Origin: Deltaproteobacteria bacterium
GTDB taxonomy: Bacteria > Desulfobacterota > Anaeroferrophillalia > Anaeroferrophillales > Tharpellaceae
Direction: 5' to 3'
Assembly: GCA_013153415.1 (NCBI GenBank)
Contig: JAADEO010000106.1
Span: 1 to 27,261, forward strand
Length of the DNA stretch: 27,261 nucleotides
Shown here: positions 8,078 through 15,263 of the stretch, piece by piece
Layout: every line of letters starts with the position of its first letter
Position numbering within the stretch: the stretch's first letter is position 1
Notes under the pieces: generated by a model
The model's input: only the letters and a program-made list of their open reading frames with translations
Told to the model about the DNA's origin: nothing
The model's database searches: none
Made by a program: the position numbers and the translations under genes

Positions 8078-8137
8078 TGCAGAGATTTTCTGGTTTGAAA
8101 AACTAAAAAATTGTCCGCAATCTCCGGTTAGGTCTTT

Positions 8138-8204
8138 GCAAGCCACTTGTTCCAGGGCTGAGAGGGTGGTTTCCCGGAACGGCTTGCGAAATATCGTCGT
8201 TTTT
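8138..8204 (+). terminator. Long hairpin plus T-run after the CRP/FNR gene
   Basis: Arms GCAAGCC / GGCTTGC (8138-8144, 8181-8187) and GTTCC / GGAAC (8149-8153, 8176-8180), with an inner GGG/CCC, form a 15-bp stem with one 4-nt bulge. A T-run (8200-8204) follows 12 nt after the stem. The distance to the T-run is long for a classical intrinsic terminator. Confidence 0.5.
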
Positions 8205-8428
8205 CTTAAGCTAACGGAGCGGCCGCAATTGATGCTGCTTGAATGCGTCAGCATGAGTTCATTAATTATTTCAGTGCAGTGAGCGCTTAGAAAAGAAAAA
8301 CAGATATTGAGCGTAAGAAGTGGAGGGGAATTACCCTCTTTAGCCCGGGTCGCAAGTTTCTAACCGGACACCACTGAGAAGATGTTCGGATGAAAGTATC
8401 TGTTTGCGGACCGAAAAAGTTCGTTAGG

Positions 8429-8448
8429 TTGCGGAGTTTATCCCCGCA
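8429..8448 (-). repeat. 3-prime hairpin element, copy near the mltD-like gene
   Basis: On the minus strand this reads TGCGGGGATAAACTCCGCAA. It begins 5 nt after the stop of the gene ending at 8454. It matches the element at 21628-21647 at 16 of 20 positions, including loop bases, and the stem is kept through a G-C to G-U change. Confidence 0.55.
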
Positions 8449-8453
8449 CCGGA

Positions 8454-9560
8454 TTATTCCCGCAGGCGCAGTTTCTGGCCGATCATGATCTTCGAGCCGG
8501 AGAGCCGGTTGAGTCGGCGCAGTCTCGCAGTCGGAATGTGAAAACGCCGACTGATCGCGCCCAGGGTATCCCCCGGCTTGACGGTATAGAAGCGTTGCCC
8601 GGCCGCGGCCGGTTGCGGAGGCAGGGTTCTGATGATGGCCATCGGGTCCTGCCGGCAGTTTTGCGGCAGCAGCAGGGTGAAACGCCCTCGGGGCAGAAAA
8701 GTGCTGATGAACTGGGGATTGAGTTTTTTCAGGGTATGATAAGTGGTTCCCAGGCCCTTGGCGAAATCGGTCAGCCGGTACCTCTGTTTGAGGTTGAGTG
8801 TCACCCGGTGGTTGGGCAGGGGCTGATAGTACTGGTCAGCGGGAATCCGGAAACCGTAGCGGTCGGGATTGGTGATGATCAGCTTGATGGCGGCCAACCG
8901 GTAGAGATAGCGTTCGCTTTCCGCCGGCAGGCTGAGATGGTAGTAGCTGTTGGCCTGCTGCATTGAAATTGCCGCAGACACCCGTTTTTCGCCACAGTTG
9001 TAGGCGGCCAGGGCCAGGGCCCAGGTGCCGAATTTCTCTTTGAGAAAGGCCAGGTAGGAGATCGCTGCCTGGGTGGAGCGCAGGGGATCCAGACGTTCGT
9101 CGAGGTCGGCGGTGATTCTCAGGCCCTGACGTTTGCCGGTGTGTTTCATGAATTGCCAGAGGCCGGCGGCTCCGGCCCGGGAGTGGATGTTCTCCAGCAG
9201 CGAGCTTTCGATTACCGGCAGGTACTTGAGGTCGTCGGGAAGCCCGGCCTGGTGCAGCTGTTGTGAGAAGAACGGCAGGTAGCGCCGGCTGCGTTTGAGC
9301 CAGAGAATTACTTGTGGGTGGTTGTAGACGACGATGGTGAATTCCCGGTCCAGCATCTCCCGGCCATGCCGCTTGTCAAGCGGCAGTCGTTCACCACAGA
9401 AAGAGAGTTGTGACGGGGGAGTGAAGATCGGCACCGTCCAGCCGGGCGAAATTGAGGGAGTAGCTTCCGTCGCCCCGGCCGGAACGGTGGCGATGACGGG
9501 GAAAAGTAATATAAAAAGCAGGGAAAATAATTTGTTTCGACAGCGACGCATGCGGTACAT
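8454..9560 (-). CDS. MltD-like lytic murein transglycosylase with LysM
   Basis: A 368-aa exported peptidoglycan-cleaving enzyme. The N-terminus (NKLFSLLFILLFPVIATVPAGA) is a clear signal peptide without a lipobox Cys, unlike E. coli MltD. A family GH23 (SLT) domain occupies about residues 90-220: the catalytic Glu is in PVIESSL, followed by AGAAGLWQFM and ALALAAYNCGE. A degenerate LysM-like stretch precedes a good C-terminal LysM (YTVKPGDTLGAISRRF to GQKLRL) that binds glycan. I prefer ATG 9560, which has AGGA 12 nt upstream and puts the signal peptide at the N-terminus, over a TTG at 9596. It is divergent from a peptidoglycan glycosyltransferase, so synthesis and cleavage enzymes share a 42-bp control region. 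Confidence 0.92.
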   Translation of the reverse strand: MYRMRRCRNKLFSLLFILLFPVIATVPAGATEATPSISPGWTVPIFTPPSQLSFCGERLPLDKRHGREMLDREFTIVVYNHPQVILWLKRSRRYLPFFSQQLHQAGLPDDLKYLPVIESSLLENIHSRAGAAGLWQFMKHTGKRQGLRITADLDERLDPLRSTQAAISYLAFLKEKFGTWALALAAYNCGEKRVSAAISMQQANSYYHLSLPAESERYLYRLAAIKLIITNPDRYGFRIPADQYYQPLPNHRVTLNLKQRYRLTDFAKGLGTTYHTLKKLNPQFISTFLPRGRFTLLLPQNCRQDPMAIIRTLPPQPAAAGQRFYTVKPGDTLGAISRRFHIPTARLRRLNRLSGSKIMIGQKLRLRE

Positions 9561-9581
9561 GAACCGGATCCTAGTGTTTTT

Positions 9582-9596
9582 TTGACTGCGCGTCAA
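9582..9596. promoter_or_regulatory. Palindrome TTGAC-N5-GTCAA between divergent murein genes
   Basis: TTGACTGCGCGTCAA has perfect 5-bp half-sites in the 42-bp gap between the two divergent murein genes. It resembles the FNR-type box at 7279 but the spacer is 5 rather than 4, so binding by the same regulator is doubtful. It may be another operator or overlapping -35 elements. Confidence 0.35.
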
Positions 9597-9602
9597 TTAC
9601 TT

Positions 9603-10322
9603 ATGGCGGCCAAGAAAAGAAAAAAGTCATTCTCCCTGGGCTGGTTATGGTGGCCGGGCCTGCTGGTGATCCTGCTGACGGTTGCCGAGGTCTCGCTTTT
9701 CGGGTGGGCCAAACCGCCGTTGACGGTGCCCGACGCGGTGGCTTGGGGACGTTATTATCTCGGCCAGGGACCGCAGCCGCGTTCTCGGCCCTGGGTTGCG
9801 CTCGCAGACATCTCTCCTGAATTGCGCCGGGCGGTAATCGCCTCCGAAGATCAGCGTTTTCTCCGCCATCACGGTTTCGATTTCATCGAACTGGGTCAGG
9901 CCCTGCGATCACTGCGCGAGGGGGGGCATTTACGGGGAGCGAGCACGATATCGATGCAGACCGCCCGGACCATGTTTCTCTGGCCCGCCCGCAGCTGGCT
10001 CAGGAAACTGGCGGAAGCCTATTATACCCTGTGGCTGGAATTGATCTGGAGCAAGGAGAAGATTCTCGAGTTTTATCTCAACAGTGTCGATTGGGGTCCC
10101 GGTATAAGGGGCATCGAAGCTGCGGCCCGCTACTATTTCAATTGTTCAGCCGCAAGCCTCAATGCCGAGCAGGCCGCTCGTCTGGCAGCAGTTTTGCCCG
10201 GTCCCCATTTCTGGCGTCCGGACCAGCCGAGCGCAGCGGTATTGCGTCGGATTGAATGGATACGCCGGGAAATGCATAAAGTGCCTTTGGTCGGAGCGCA
10301 GCGGTCCCGGGCCAGATTGTGA
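9603..10322 (+). CDS. mtgA: Monofunctional biosynthetic peptidoglycan glycosyltransferase
   Basis: A 239-aa inner-membrane enzyme that polymerises lipid II into glycan strands. One membrane anchor is visible (residues 13-35, GWLWWPGLLVILLTVAEV), followed by a GT51 domain. The donor-site Glu82 is in ASEDQRFLRHHGFD, GASTISMQTART is at 112-123, and the second conserved Glu138 is in RKLAEAYYTLWLE, with the EKILEFYLN and AARLAAVLP motifs after it. No transpeptidase domain follows, and the length agrees with MtgA. The start at ATG 9603 has no obvious Shine-Dalgarno, so it is less certain than the identity. It is followed by an intrinsic terminator, indicating a single-gene unit. Confidence 0.93.
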   Translation: MAAKKRKKSFSLGWLWWPGLLVILLTVAEVSLFGWAKPPLTVPDAVAWGRYYLGQGPQPRSRPWVALADISPELRRAVIASEDQRFLRHHGFDFIELGQALRSLREGGHLRGASTISMQTARTMFLWPARSWLRKLAEAYYTLWLELIWSKEKILEFYLNSVDWGPGIRGIEAAARYYFNCSAASLNAEQAARLAAVLPGPHFWRPDQPSAAVLRRIEWIRREMHKVPLVGAQRSRARL

Positions 10323-10432
10323 GTCGCATAACCCGGGAAAGGTGGAATGATGGTGACATTTTAGCGGACGGTGTTGGTCCACAAAAACTTGACAAATTTG
10401 CATCAACCGTTGTACTCAAGAGCCGCAGATTT

Positions 10433-10452
10433 CCGGTTTGACCGGGTTTTTT
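10433..10452 (+). terminator. Intrinsic terminator after mtgA
   Basis: Stem CCGGT / ACCGG with a TTG loop, one G, then six T residues. It is 110 nt past the mtgA stop and just before the next plus-strand gene. Confidence 0.65.
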
Positions 10453-10471
10453 ACCGAAAAATCATTTTCTT

Positions 10472-11272
10472 ATGAGCTTTTTCAGAAATTTCCGTTTCCG
10501 CTGCCGTCCCTCCATTACTTCAGAGCCGGCTTGCGCCTGTTCTGAAGCTTCCGATAAGTCCGGGAGCACGGAACAGGGAGGTGAAACCGTCGCTTCCGGG
10601 GAAGAGCGGCTGACAACGGTCGGCAAGGCTCTTTATCAGAGTGGTGAGGGGCGGGTTTTTCTGTTTGGTCTCTTTCTGAGCGTGATTTTTATCGCTCTTT
10701 TGGTCTATTACCTGACCATCAACATCAAAGAGGCCCAGACCCTGTTGCTGGCCTTCGTCGCCCATACCCTGGGCGGCCGGGCGGCCGGGATCGGCATCTG
10801 TATCGCTTTCGGTTTTTCCAAATGGATTACCGTCGTCTACAACATGTTTCTCGAAGTATTGATTGTCTGTTACTGCTACTCGCTGTTTGTTTTCACCTTT
10901 AAGAATTATCTCAATTGCAGATGGCTGACGATCGCTGCCAAAAATGCCGAGAAACAGGCCTTGAAACATAAGGATGCGGTCGCCAAGTACGGTTGGCTGG
11001 GGATCTTCATCTTTGTCATGGTGCCGCTGCCGATTACCGGTCCCGCAGCGGGGTCGATCATCGCCTATTTCCTGAAGTTTTCCATCAAGCGGAACTTCAC
11101 CGCGGTATTCGGTGGCACCCTGGTTTCGATTATCATCTGGACCTGCTTCTTCGACTATCTCGATCACCATATCGCTACCTTCAAATACGTGGTTATTTTC
11201 GTGTTGCTGATCGTGTTCGTCTATTATTTCAAGAGCATCAAAAAATGGTTTACCCAGGAAATCGAGGATTGA
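10472..11272 (+). CDS. Small multi-drug export family (COG2426-type) membrane protein
   Basis: A 266-aa inner-membrane protein. About 50 polar residues come first, including a Cys pair (CAC). Hydrophobic segments follow near 62-85, 90-115, 120-150, 180-215 and 228-258. The signature GWLGIFIFVMVPLPITGPAA and the KFSIKRNFTAVFGGTLVS stretch match the family called small multi-drug export; the name is historical and transport activity is rarely shown. Substrate unknown. The ATG lacks a clear ribosome site and the polar N-terminus is unusual, so the protein could start later. The STAS gene follows 86 nt downstream on the same strand. Confidence 0.75.
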   Translation: MSFFRNFRFRCRPSITSEPACACSEASDKSGSTEQGGETVASGEERLTTVGKALYQSGEGRVFLFGLFLSVIFIALLVYYLTINIKEAQTLLLAFVAHTLGGRAAGIGICIAFGFSKWITVVYNMFLEVLIVCYCYSLFVFTFKNYLNCRWLTIAAKNAEKQALKHKDAVAKYGWLGIFIFVMVPLPITGPAAGSIIAYFLKFSIKRNFTAVFGGTLVSIIIWTCFFDYLDHHIATFKYVVIFVLLIVFVYYFKSIKKWFTQEIED

Positions 11273-11358
11273 AGACCGCCGGTCCGGCTGAGAGGAGACT
11301 AGAGTTTCAGTCAAGGGATTTGAAATAAGAACATATTGATTTTATCGGGAGAAATTTA

Positions 11359-11637
11359 ATGGAAAAGAAACTGTCACTTAAAGGCGATGTCGCGGATATC
11401 GAAACCTGGGACGAGTTCTCGCGGGAACTTACGGCTGCGGTCAGCAGTGGCGTCGACCGACTGGTTCTCGATATGGAACGGGTTACCTATCTGAATTCCA
11501 GTGCTTTGGGTTCGATTGTCAATGCCCAGAGGAAGATTGCCGAACGGGAAGGAGAGATGGTTCTGGTCAATGTTTCCAAAAAACTGTTGCAGTTTTTTGA
11601 GCTTTACAACCTGACCGAAATCCTGACCATTGGCTGA
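11359..11637 (+). CDS. STAS domain protein, anti-sigma-factor antagonist type
   Basis: A 92-aa single-domain protein of the SpoIIAA/RsbV type. The hallmark phosphorylatable region is present: LDMERVTYLNSSALGSIVNA, with the Ser pair at the expected place after the central strand. Such proteins bind an anti-sigma kinase when unphosphorylated and are reset by PP2C-type phosphatases. No kinase of that type lies beside it, but a response regulator with a PP2C domain is found at 22961-24154. The ribosome site (GGGAG, 8 nt before ATG) is good. The exact partner is unknown. Confidence 0.9.
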   Translation: MEKKLSLKGDVADIETWDEFSRELTAAVSSGVDRLVLDMERVTYLNSSALGSIVNAQRKIAEREGEMVLVNVSKKLLQFFELYNLTEILTIG

Positions 11638-11652
11638 GTTGACCGGAAGTAA

Positions 11653-11680
11653 CCGGGGTGGTCTCCAGCAGGCGCCCCGG
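11653..11680 (+). terminator. Possible hairpin after the STAS gene
   Basis: Arms CCGGGG / CCCCGG with a 16-nt loop, 16 nt past the stop. Only CTGTTT follows, so this is a weak candidate. Confidence 0.35.
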
Positions 11681-11722
11681 CTGTTTCACCTGTTATACCC
11701 ATCCTGACCTAACAATCCCCGT

Positions 11723-11758
11723 AAAACCATGGGATCGTGCTTTAGCGGCCCGTGGTTT
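11723..11758 (-). terminator. Terminator of the TIM-barrel isomerase gene
   Basis: On the minus strand, AAACCACGGG pairs with CCCATGGTTT (one G-T pair), followed by TTTTA. The stem begins at the stop codon of the gene ending at 11758. The loop itself contains a small GCTAAAGC hairpin. Confidence 0.65.
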
Positions 11759-12594
11759 CAGAACAGTTCCGCCCTGAGATATTCATTGACCTCTTCCAGG
11801 CTTTCAATAATCAGATCTCGTTTATGAGGAAGTTCCCTGGGACTCAGTTCCAGGGTGACGGCCCCCTCGTAATCACGTTGTTTGAGCATGTAGAGAAAAC
11901 GGGTCAGGGGCAGGATGCCGCGGCCCGGAAAGAGGTGTTCACGATGGTGTCCATAGTCGCTGAAATGGATATTTTTGACCCTGCCGCTGGCCATCAGGCG
12001 CTGGAATTCACCGAGAAAGTTGGGGTTGTGCGAACCAATGTGAGTGGTGTCGAAGGTCATGAAAAGATTGTGCTTTTCAATGAACTTCAGCATGTCTTCC
12101 GATTTCCTCAGGATGTTGGGATTGAAACGGAAACGGCGTCCGACGTAAGGCATGTTCTCGATGGTGACGATAACCTGGCTTTGTTCCACCAGTTGTTGAA
12201 AATCTTCCACCCGGCGGAACCAGCGGAAGAATCTGATTTCCGGAGGAAACCACAGGGGGGGATGGAAGTTTACCAGGGGAATGCCGAAATCCCGGGCCAG
12301 AGCTACACATCGGACCAGGGCCCGGCCCCCGTGTCCCCAGCCTCGCAGCTTGAAGAACGGGGCATGGATTGAAAGTATCGGACAGATTTTAAGCAGCTTT
12401 TCGATTATCCGATGAGGGTCGCCGTCTTCGAAAACCGTGTTGATGATCAGTTCGACCCCGTCAAAGCCACTGTCTGCGGCAATGCTGAAAATTTCCGAAA
12501 GCTTGAAAGTGTAAAGGGTGCCGGCGGAGAGCACGACGGCCCGGCTGGGAGCGGTTATCGGCGGGGCTGGTTGTCGATTTGGTGGCTGTGACAT
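11758..12594 (-). CDS. Sugar phosphate isomerase/epimerase-like TIM-barrel protein
   Basis: A 278-aa cytoplasmic protein of the AP-endonuclease-2-type TIM barrel superfamily. Typical strand motifs appear in order: GFDGVELIINTVFED, CPILSIHAPFF, IPLVNFHPPLW, VIVTIENMPYV, LFMTFDTTHIGS, KNIHFSDYGHHREHLFPGRG and GAVTLELSPRE. The conserved His, Glu and Asp residues at strand ends are the expected divalent metal ligands. The substrate cannot be read from sequence: members include xylose, myo-inosose and hydroxypyruvate isomerases as well as DNA repair enzymes. The first 20 residues (rich in Pro) look atypical and no ribosome site precedes the ATG at 12594, so translation may begin near the VVLSAGTLYTF strand. 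Confidence 0.82.
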   Translation of the reverse strand: MSQPPNRQPAPPITAPSRAVVLSAGTLYTFKLSEIFSIAADSGFDGVELIINTVFEDGDPHRIIEKLLKICPILSIHAPFFKLRGWGHGGRALVRCVALARDFGIPLVNFHPPLWFPPEIRFFRWFRRVEDFQQLVEQSQVIVTIENMPYVGRRFRFNPNILRKSEDMLKFIEKHNLFMTFDTTHIGSHNPNFLGEFQRLMASGRVKNIHFSDYGHHREHLFPGRGILPLTRFLYMLKQRDYEGAVTLELSPRELPHKRDLIIESLEEVNEYLRAELF

Positions 12595-12830
12595 CGGTTC
12601 GTTGGTCTATGCCGGATTCGGGTTTGGGCTCAAGCAGTCGTCTTAATAGCAAGTGTGGCGCAGAAATAAAACCAAAATCTGTCGACTGCGTATTCCCAGG
12701 GTATTTCATGCGGATGTAACGATCCTAACTGCTTGGCTGCTCAAAGCTTCGTCGGTGTGGGCGGAAGCACTGCCCAACTTCGTAATAACTGCCGGGACCT
12801 GCCGAACGACGCTCCTGGAAGCATGTTTCT

Positions 12831-13766
12831 ATGACCAAGGTTATCACCACAATCATTCCTATTTTCATGCTTATCGGTCTCGGAGCCGGAGTGCGGCGCT
12901 TGGGCTTTATCGAAGATGAATTTGTTCGGGCCGCGAATCGGCTGGTATTCTTTCTGGCGATCCCCGCGCTGGTTTTCCGGGCTTTGAGTCGAGCCTCCTC
13001 CTTGCATTCCGAATTCGATTCCGGTTCGGTGTTCATGATGGTTCTGGCGGTTCTGATCGTCGGGGGAATCGCGGTTTTCTGCAACTGGAGGCGGGGCGGA
13101 AAAGAGAGAGCTTTAGCGGGAACTTTCGCCCAGGCCTCGATTCATGGCAATCTCGGTTATATCGGCCTGGCTGTTTCTTTCTATTACCTGGATGAGAGCG
13201 GTTTCGCCCGGACCAGCATGCTGGTCGGTTTCCTGATGATCCTTCAGAACCTGTTGGGAGTGATCTTTCTGCAGGTCTATTGTGGCGGGAGTGAAAGAAA
13301 AGGTTGTGGTTTTCGGGATCTTTTTTCCCGGGTTCTGCTCAACCCCGTGATCCTGGCCGCGATCGGGGGGATCATCTTCAATCTCAGCCGTCTGCCGATG
13401 CCCGAGATCGGTGACCGGTTTCTAATGATTTTGAGTGGGATGGCTCTGCCGATGGGATTGTTGCTGATTGGCAGCAGTATTACTCCCGCACTCCTGCGGC
13501 GATGGCTGCCGCAAGCCTTCCAGATCGCTTTTCTCAAGCTCTTCCTGCTGCCGGCGGTGGCCGTCGCCCTTTTCCGCTGGGGCGGAATCGAGTCGGCCAA
13601 CCTGGTCCCGGTAATCATCCTCCTGGCGGCCCCGACCGCAACCCTGACCTACGTCATGGCCCGGGAGATGGGCGGTCACGTCGATCTGGCGGTCGCCTCG
13701 GTTTCCCTGACAACCATGCTCTCAGCCTTCAGCTATGCTCTCTGGCTGGGATGGCTGACCTCTTGA
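12831..13766 (+). CDS. AEC family transporter (auxin efflux carrier fold)
   Basis: A 311-aa integral membrane protein. The N-terminal segment IIPIFMLIGLGAGVRRLGFI, then NRLVFFLAIPALVFRAL, GNLGYIGLAVSFYYL, LNPVILAAIGGIIFNL, GMALPMGLLLIGSSI, and the C-terminal LLAAPTATLTYVMAREMGG follow the AEC (PF03547) pattern in order. Bacterial members export or import organic acids such as malonate or malate; the substrate is not determined here. The length is normal. It is divergent from the TIM-barrel gene across a 236-bp gap and converges on the transaminase gene with 19 bp between stop codons. The ribosome site is weak (GGAAG). Confidence 0.88.
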   Translation: MTKVITTIIPIFMLIGLGAGVRRLGFIEDEFVRAANRLVFFLAIPALVFRALSRASSLHSEFDSGSVFMMVLAVLIVGGIAVFCNWRRGGKERALAGTFAQASIHGNLGYIGLAVSFYYLDESGFARTSMLVGFLMILQNLLGVIFLQVYCGGSERKGCGFRDLFSRVLLNPVILAAIGGIIFNLSRLPMPEIGDRFLMILSGMALPMGLLLIGSSITPALLRRWLPQAFQIAFLKLFLLPAVAVALFRWGGIESANLVPVIILLAAPTATLTYVMAREMGGHVDLAVASVSLTTMLSAFSYALWLGWLTS

Positions 13767-13785
13767 TGAATTATCAGGGTCTGCT

Positions 13786-14616
13786 TTAAGGAAAAAAACC
13801 TCTGATCCGGCTTGTCAGCGGCCCGGGTCGACCGTTGCCGATGGCATGGCCGTCGACCGTGGTTACCGGCAGCAGGTCCATGGTTGAACTGGTGATGAAG
13901 GCTTCATCGGCTTCCCGCAGCTCCTCCAGCGTGCATTTCCGTTCGCAAACCTCTATTTTCCGGGCTGACGCCTGTTTTATGATGAAGCCCCGGGTGATGC
14001 CGGCCAGGATGTGATGGTCGGCCGGAGGGGTGAACAGAGTGTCGTTTTTGACAAAGAAGATGTTAGCAGCGGTGCACTCTCTGATAGTGTCGTCAGCGCA
14101 GACGAACAGGGCTTCCCGGCAACCCTTCTCCACGGCCTGTTGCTTCATCATGACGTTGGGCAGCAGGGCGATGCTTTTGATGTCGCAGCGAGCCCAGCGG
14201 ATCTCCGGGACCGTAATTATTCCGATGCCTTCCTGCCCAAGTTCGGGGGGGTATTCAGGACGGGGGCGGAATGTCAGCAGCAGGTTCGGTTCCAGATCGC
14301 CAGGGTAATCGTGGCGGCGGGGAGCCGTTCCTCGGGTAACCTGGAGATAGACCATGGTTTCGGCAAAACCGGCTTTCGCGATGCCGGTGGCGATTAGCTT
14401 TTCGAGTTGGGAAAGGGGAGCCGGCAGTCGCAGGTTGATGCCGGCGGCGCTGTGCTCCAGCCGTGCAAGGTGCTCTGGCTGCAGAAACGGTCTGCCCTCC
14501 CGGGTGACAATTACTTCATAAATGCCGTCGGCGAAAAGATAACCGCGGTCATTGACCGGTACCCGGGCCTCGGCCAGGGGTATGAACGAATTTTCCAGGT
14601 AAGCTAATTCCGGCAT
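13786..14616 (-). CDS. dat: Class IV PLP transaminase, D-amino-acid transaminase type
   Basis: A 276-aa PLP enzyme. Fold-type IV motifs: VNDRGYLFADGIYEVI at residues 21-36, catalytic Lys147 in CDIKSIALLPNVM, and Glu180 in IRECTAANIFFV; these closely match the Lys/Glu spacing of Bacillus D-amino-acid transaminase. The family also includes branched-chain aminotransferases and 4-amino-4-deoxychorismate lyase. The GYLFADG and DIKS sequences and the SSTMDLLPV stretch favour D-amino-acid transaminase. It would exchange an amino group between D-amino acids and 2-oxo acids, making D-Ala or D-Glu for the wall or consuming D-amino acids. The start overlaps the acetyltransferase stop by 1 nt (TGATG) with GGAGG 9 nt upstream, so translation is coupled. 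Confidence 0.85.
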   Translation of the reverse strand: MPELAYLENSFIPLAEARVPVNDRGYLFADGIYEVIVTREGRPFLQPEHLARLEHSAAGINLRLPAPLSQLEKLIATGIAKAGFAETMVYLQVTRGTAPRRHDYPGDLEPNLLLTFRPRPEYPPELGQEGIGIITVPEIRWARCDIKSIALLPNVMMKQQAVEKGCREALFVCADDTIRECTAANIFFVKNDTLFTPPADHHILAGITRGFIIKQASARKIEVCERKCTLEELREADEAFITSSTMDLLPVTTVDGHAIGNGRPGPLTSRIRGFFP

Positions 14617-15233
14617 CAGTTCTTTCCTCCATTTTGGCGACCGGTCGGCAGGTTGCTGGTGATAAAGCCACTGATGTCATCCGATTCCAGCCGGTCGAGT
14701 TGGGCCCTGATCTTTGCCAGCGGCCAGTCCCACCAGGCGATCTCGAGCAAGTTCTCGATCTCTGCGGGAGAGAACCGGAAACCGAGGCTGCGGGCCGGGT
14801 TGCCCGCGACTATTTCATAATCGCCGACATCTTTGCTGACTACGGCCCCAGCGGCGACGACGGCGCCAGAACCGATCCGGACCCCGGAAAGGATCAGGGC
14901 GTTGCGCCCGATCCAGACCTCATGGCCGATGATGATGTCTCCCTTGCCGACAGGGTGGGCCGGATTTTCAGGAAAATCGGGTAAAAGCCGGCCGAATGGG
15001 TAGGTACTGATCCAGTCGCTGCGGTGGTTGCCGTCGACCAGCAGTTGGACTCCATCGGCGATCGAACAGAATTTGCCGATTTCGACCCGGTACTTTTTCG
15101 ACCAGCGGTGAATCTCGGGTCGTCCGTAGGTGTAGGAGCCGATGGAGATGTTCTCTTTTTGGATCAGATCGGCTGTAAAAGGAGAAGCTGCCCGGGATTT
15201 CCGGCCGCCGAACCATTTTTTCAACAATCCCAT
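14616..15233 (-). CDS. CatB-like hexapeptide-repeat O-acetyltransferase
   Basis: About 205 aa. A left-handed beta helix built from hexapeptide repeats is visible (IGKFCSIADGVQLLVDGNHR, IIIGHEVWIGRNALILSGV, IGSGAVVAAGAVVSKDVGDY, EIVAGNPARSLGFRF). The NHR motif around the catalytic His and the WDWP segment near the C-terminus are typical of the xenobiotic acetyltransferase (Vat/CatB) subfamily. The enzyme transfers acetyl from acetyl-CoA to a hydroxyl group; whether the target is an antibiotic, a sugar or another metabolite cannot be told. I prefer ATG 15233, with GAGG close upstream, to a TTG at 15242. It follows the dehydrogenase by about 30 nt and overlaps the transaminase gene. Confidence 0.88.
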   Translation of the reverse strand: MGLLKKWFGGRKSRAASPFTADLIQKENISIGSYTYGRPEIHRWSKKYRVEIGKFCSIADGVQLLVDGNHRSDWISTYPFGRLLPDFPENPAHPVGKGDIIIGHEVWIGRNALILSGVRIGSGAVVAAGAVVSKDVGDYEIVAGNPARSLGFRFSPAEIENLLEIAWWDWPLAKIRAQLDRLESDDISGFITSNLPTGRQNGGKN

Positions 15234-15263
15234 ATGCCTCAATGCCGGGGGCGGGTTTCTGAA

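Larger units (their letters stand above)
8078..8453. other. Structured non-coding spacer between convergent genes
   Basis: A 376-bp stretch with no supported gene. It holds a long hairpin with a T-run (8138-8204), a second inverted repeat ATGCTG/CAGCAT (8232-8254), GAGGG/CCCTC with a 6-nt loop (8323-8338) and, at the right end, a repeated hairpin element (8429-8448). This is more structure than two terminators need, so a small RNA is possible; I cannot assign a family. Confidence 0.45.

Noticed and set aside
8281..8400. Cyclic-di-GMP (GEMM) riboswitch
   Set aside because: A GGGTCGCAAG stretch near 8348 recalls the GEMM 3-prime half, but the matching GCAAACC half is missing and no plus-strand gene follows.
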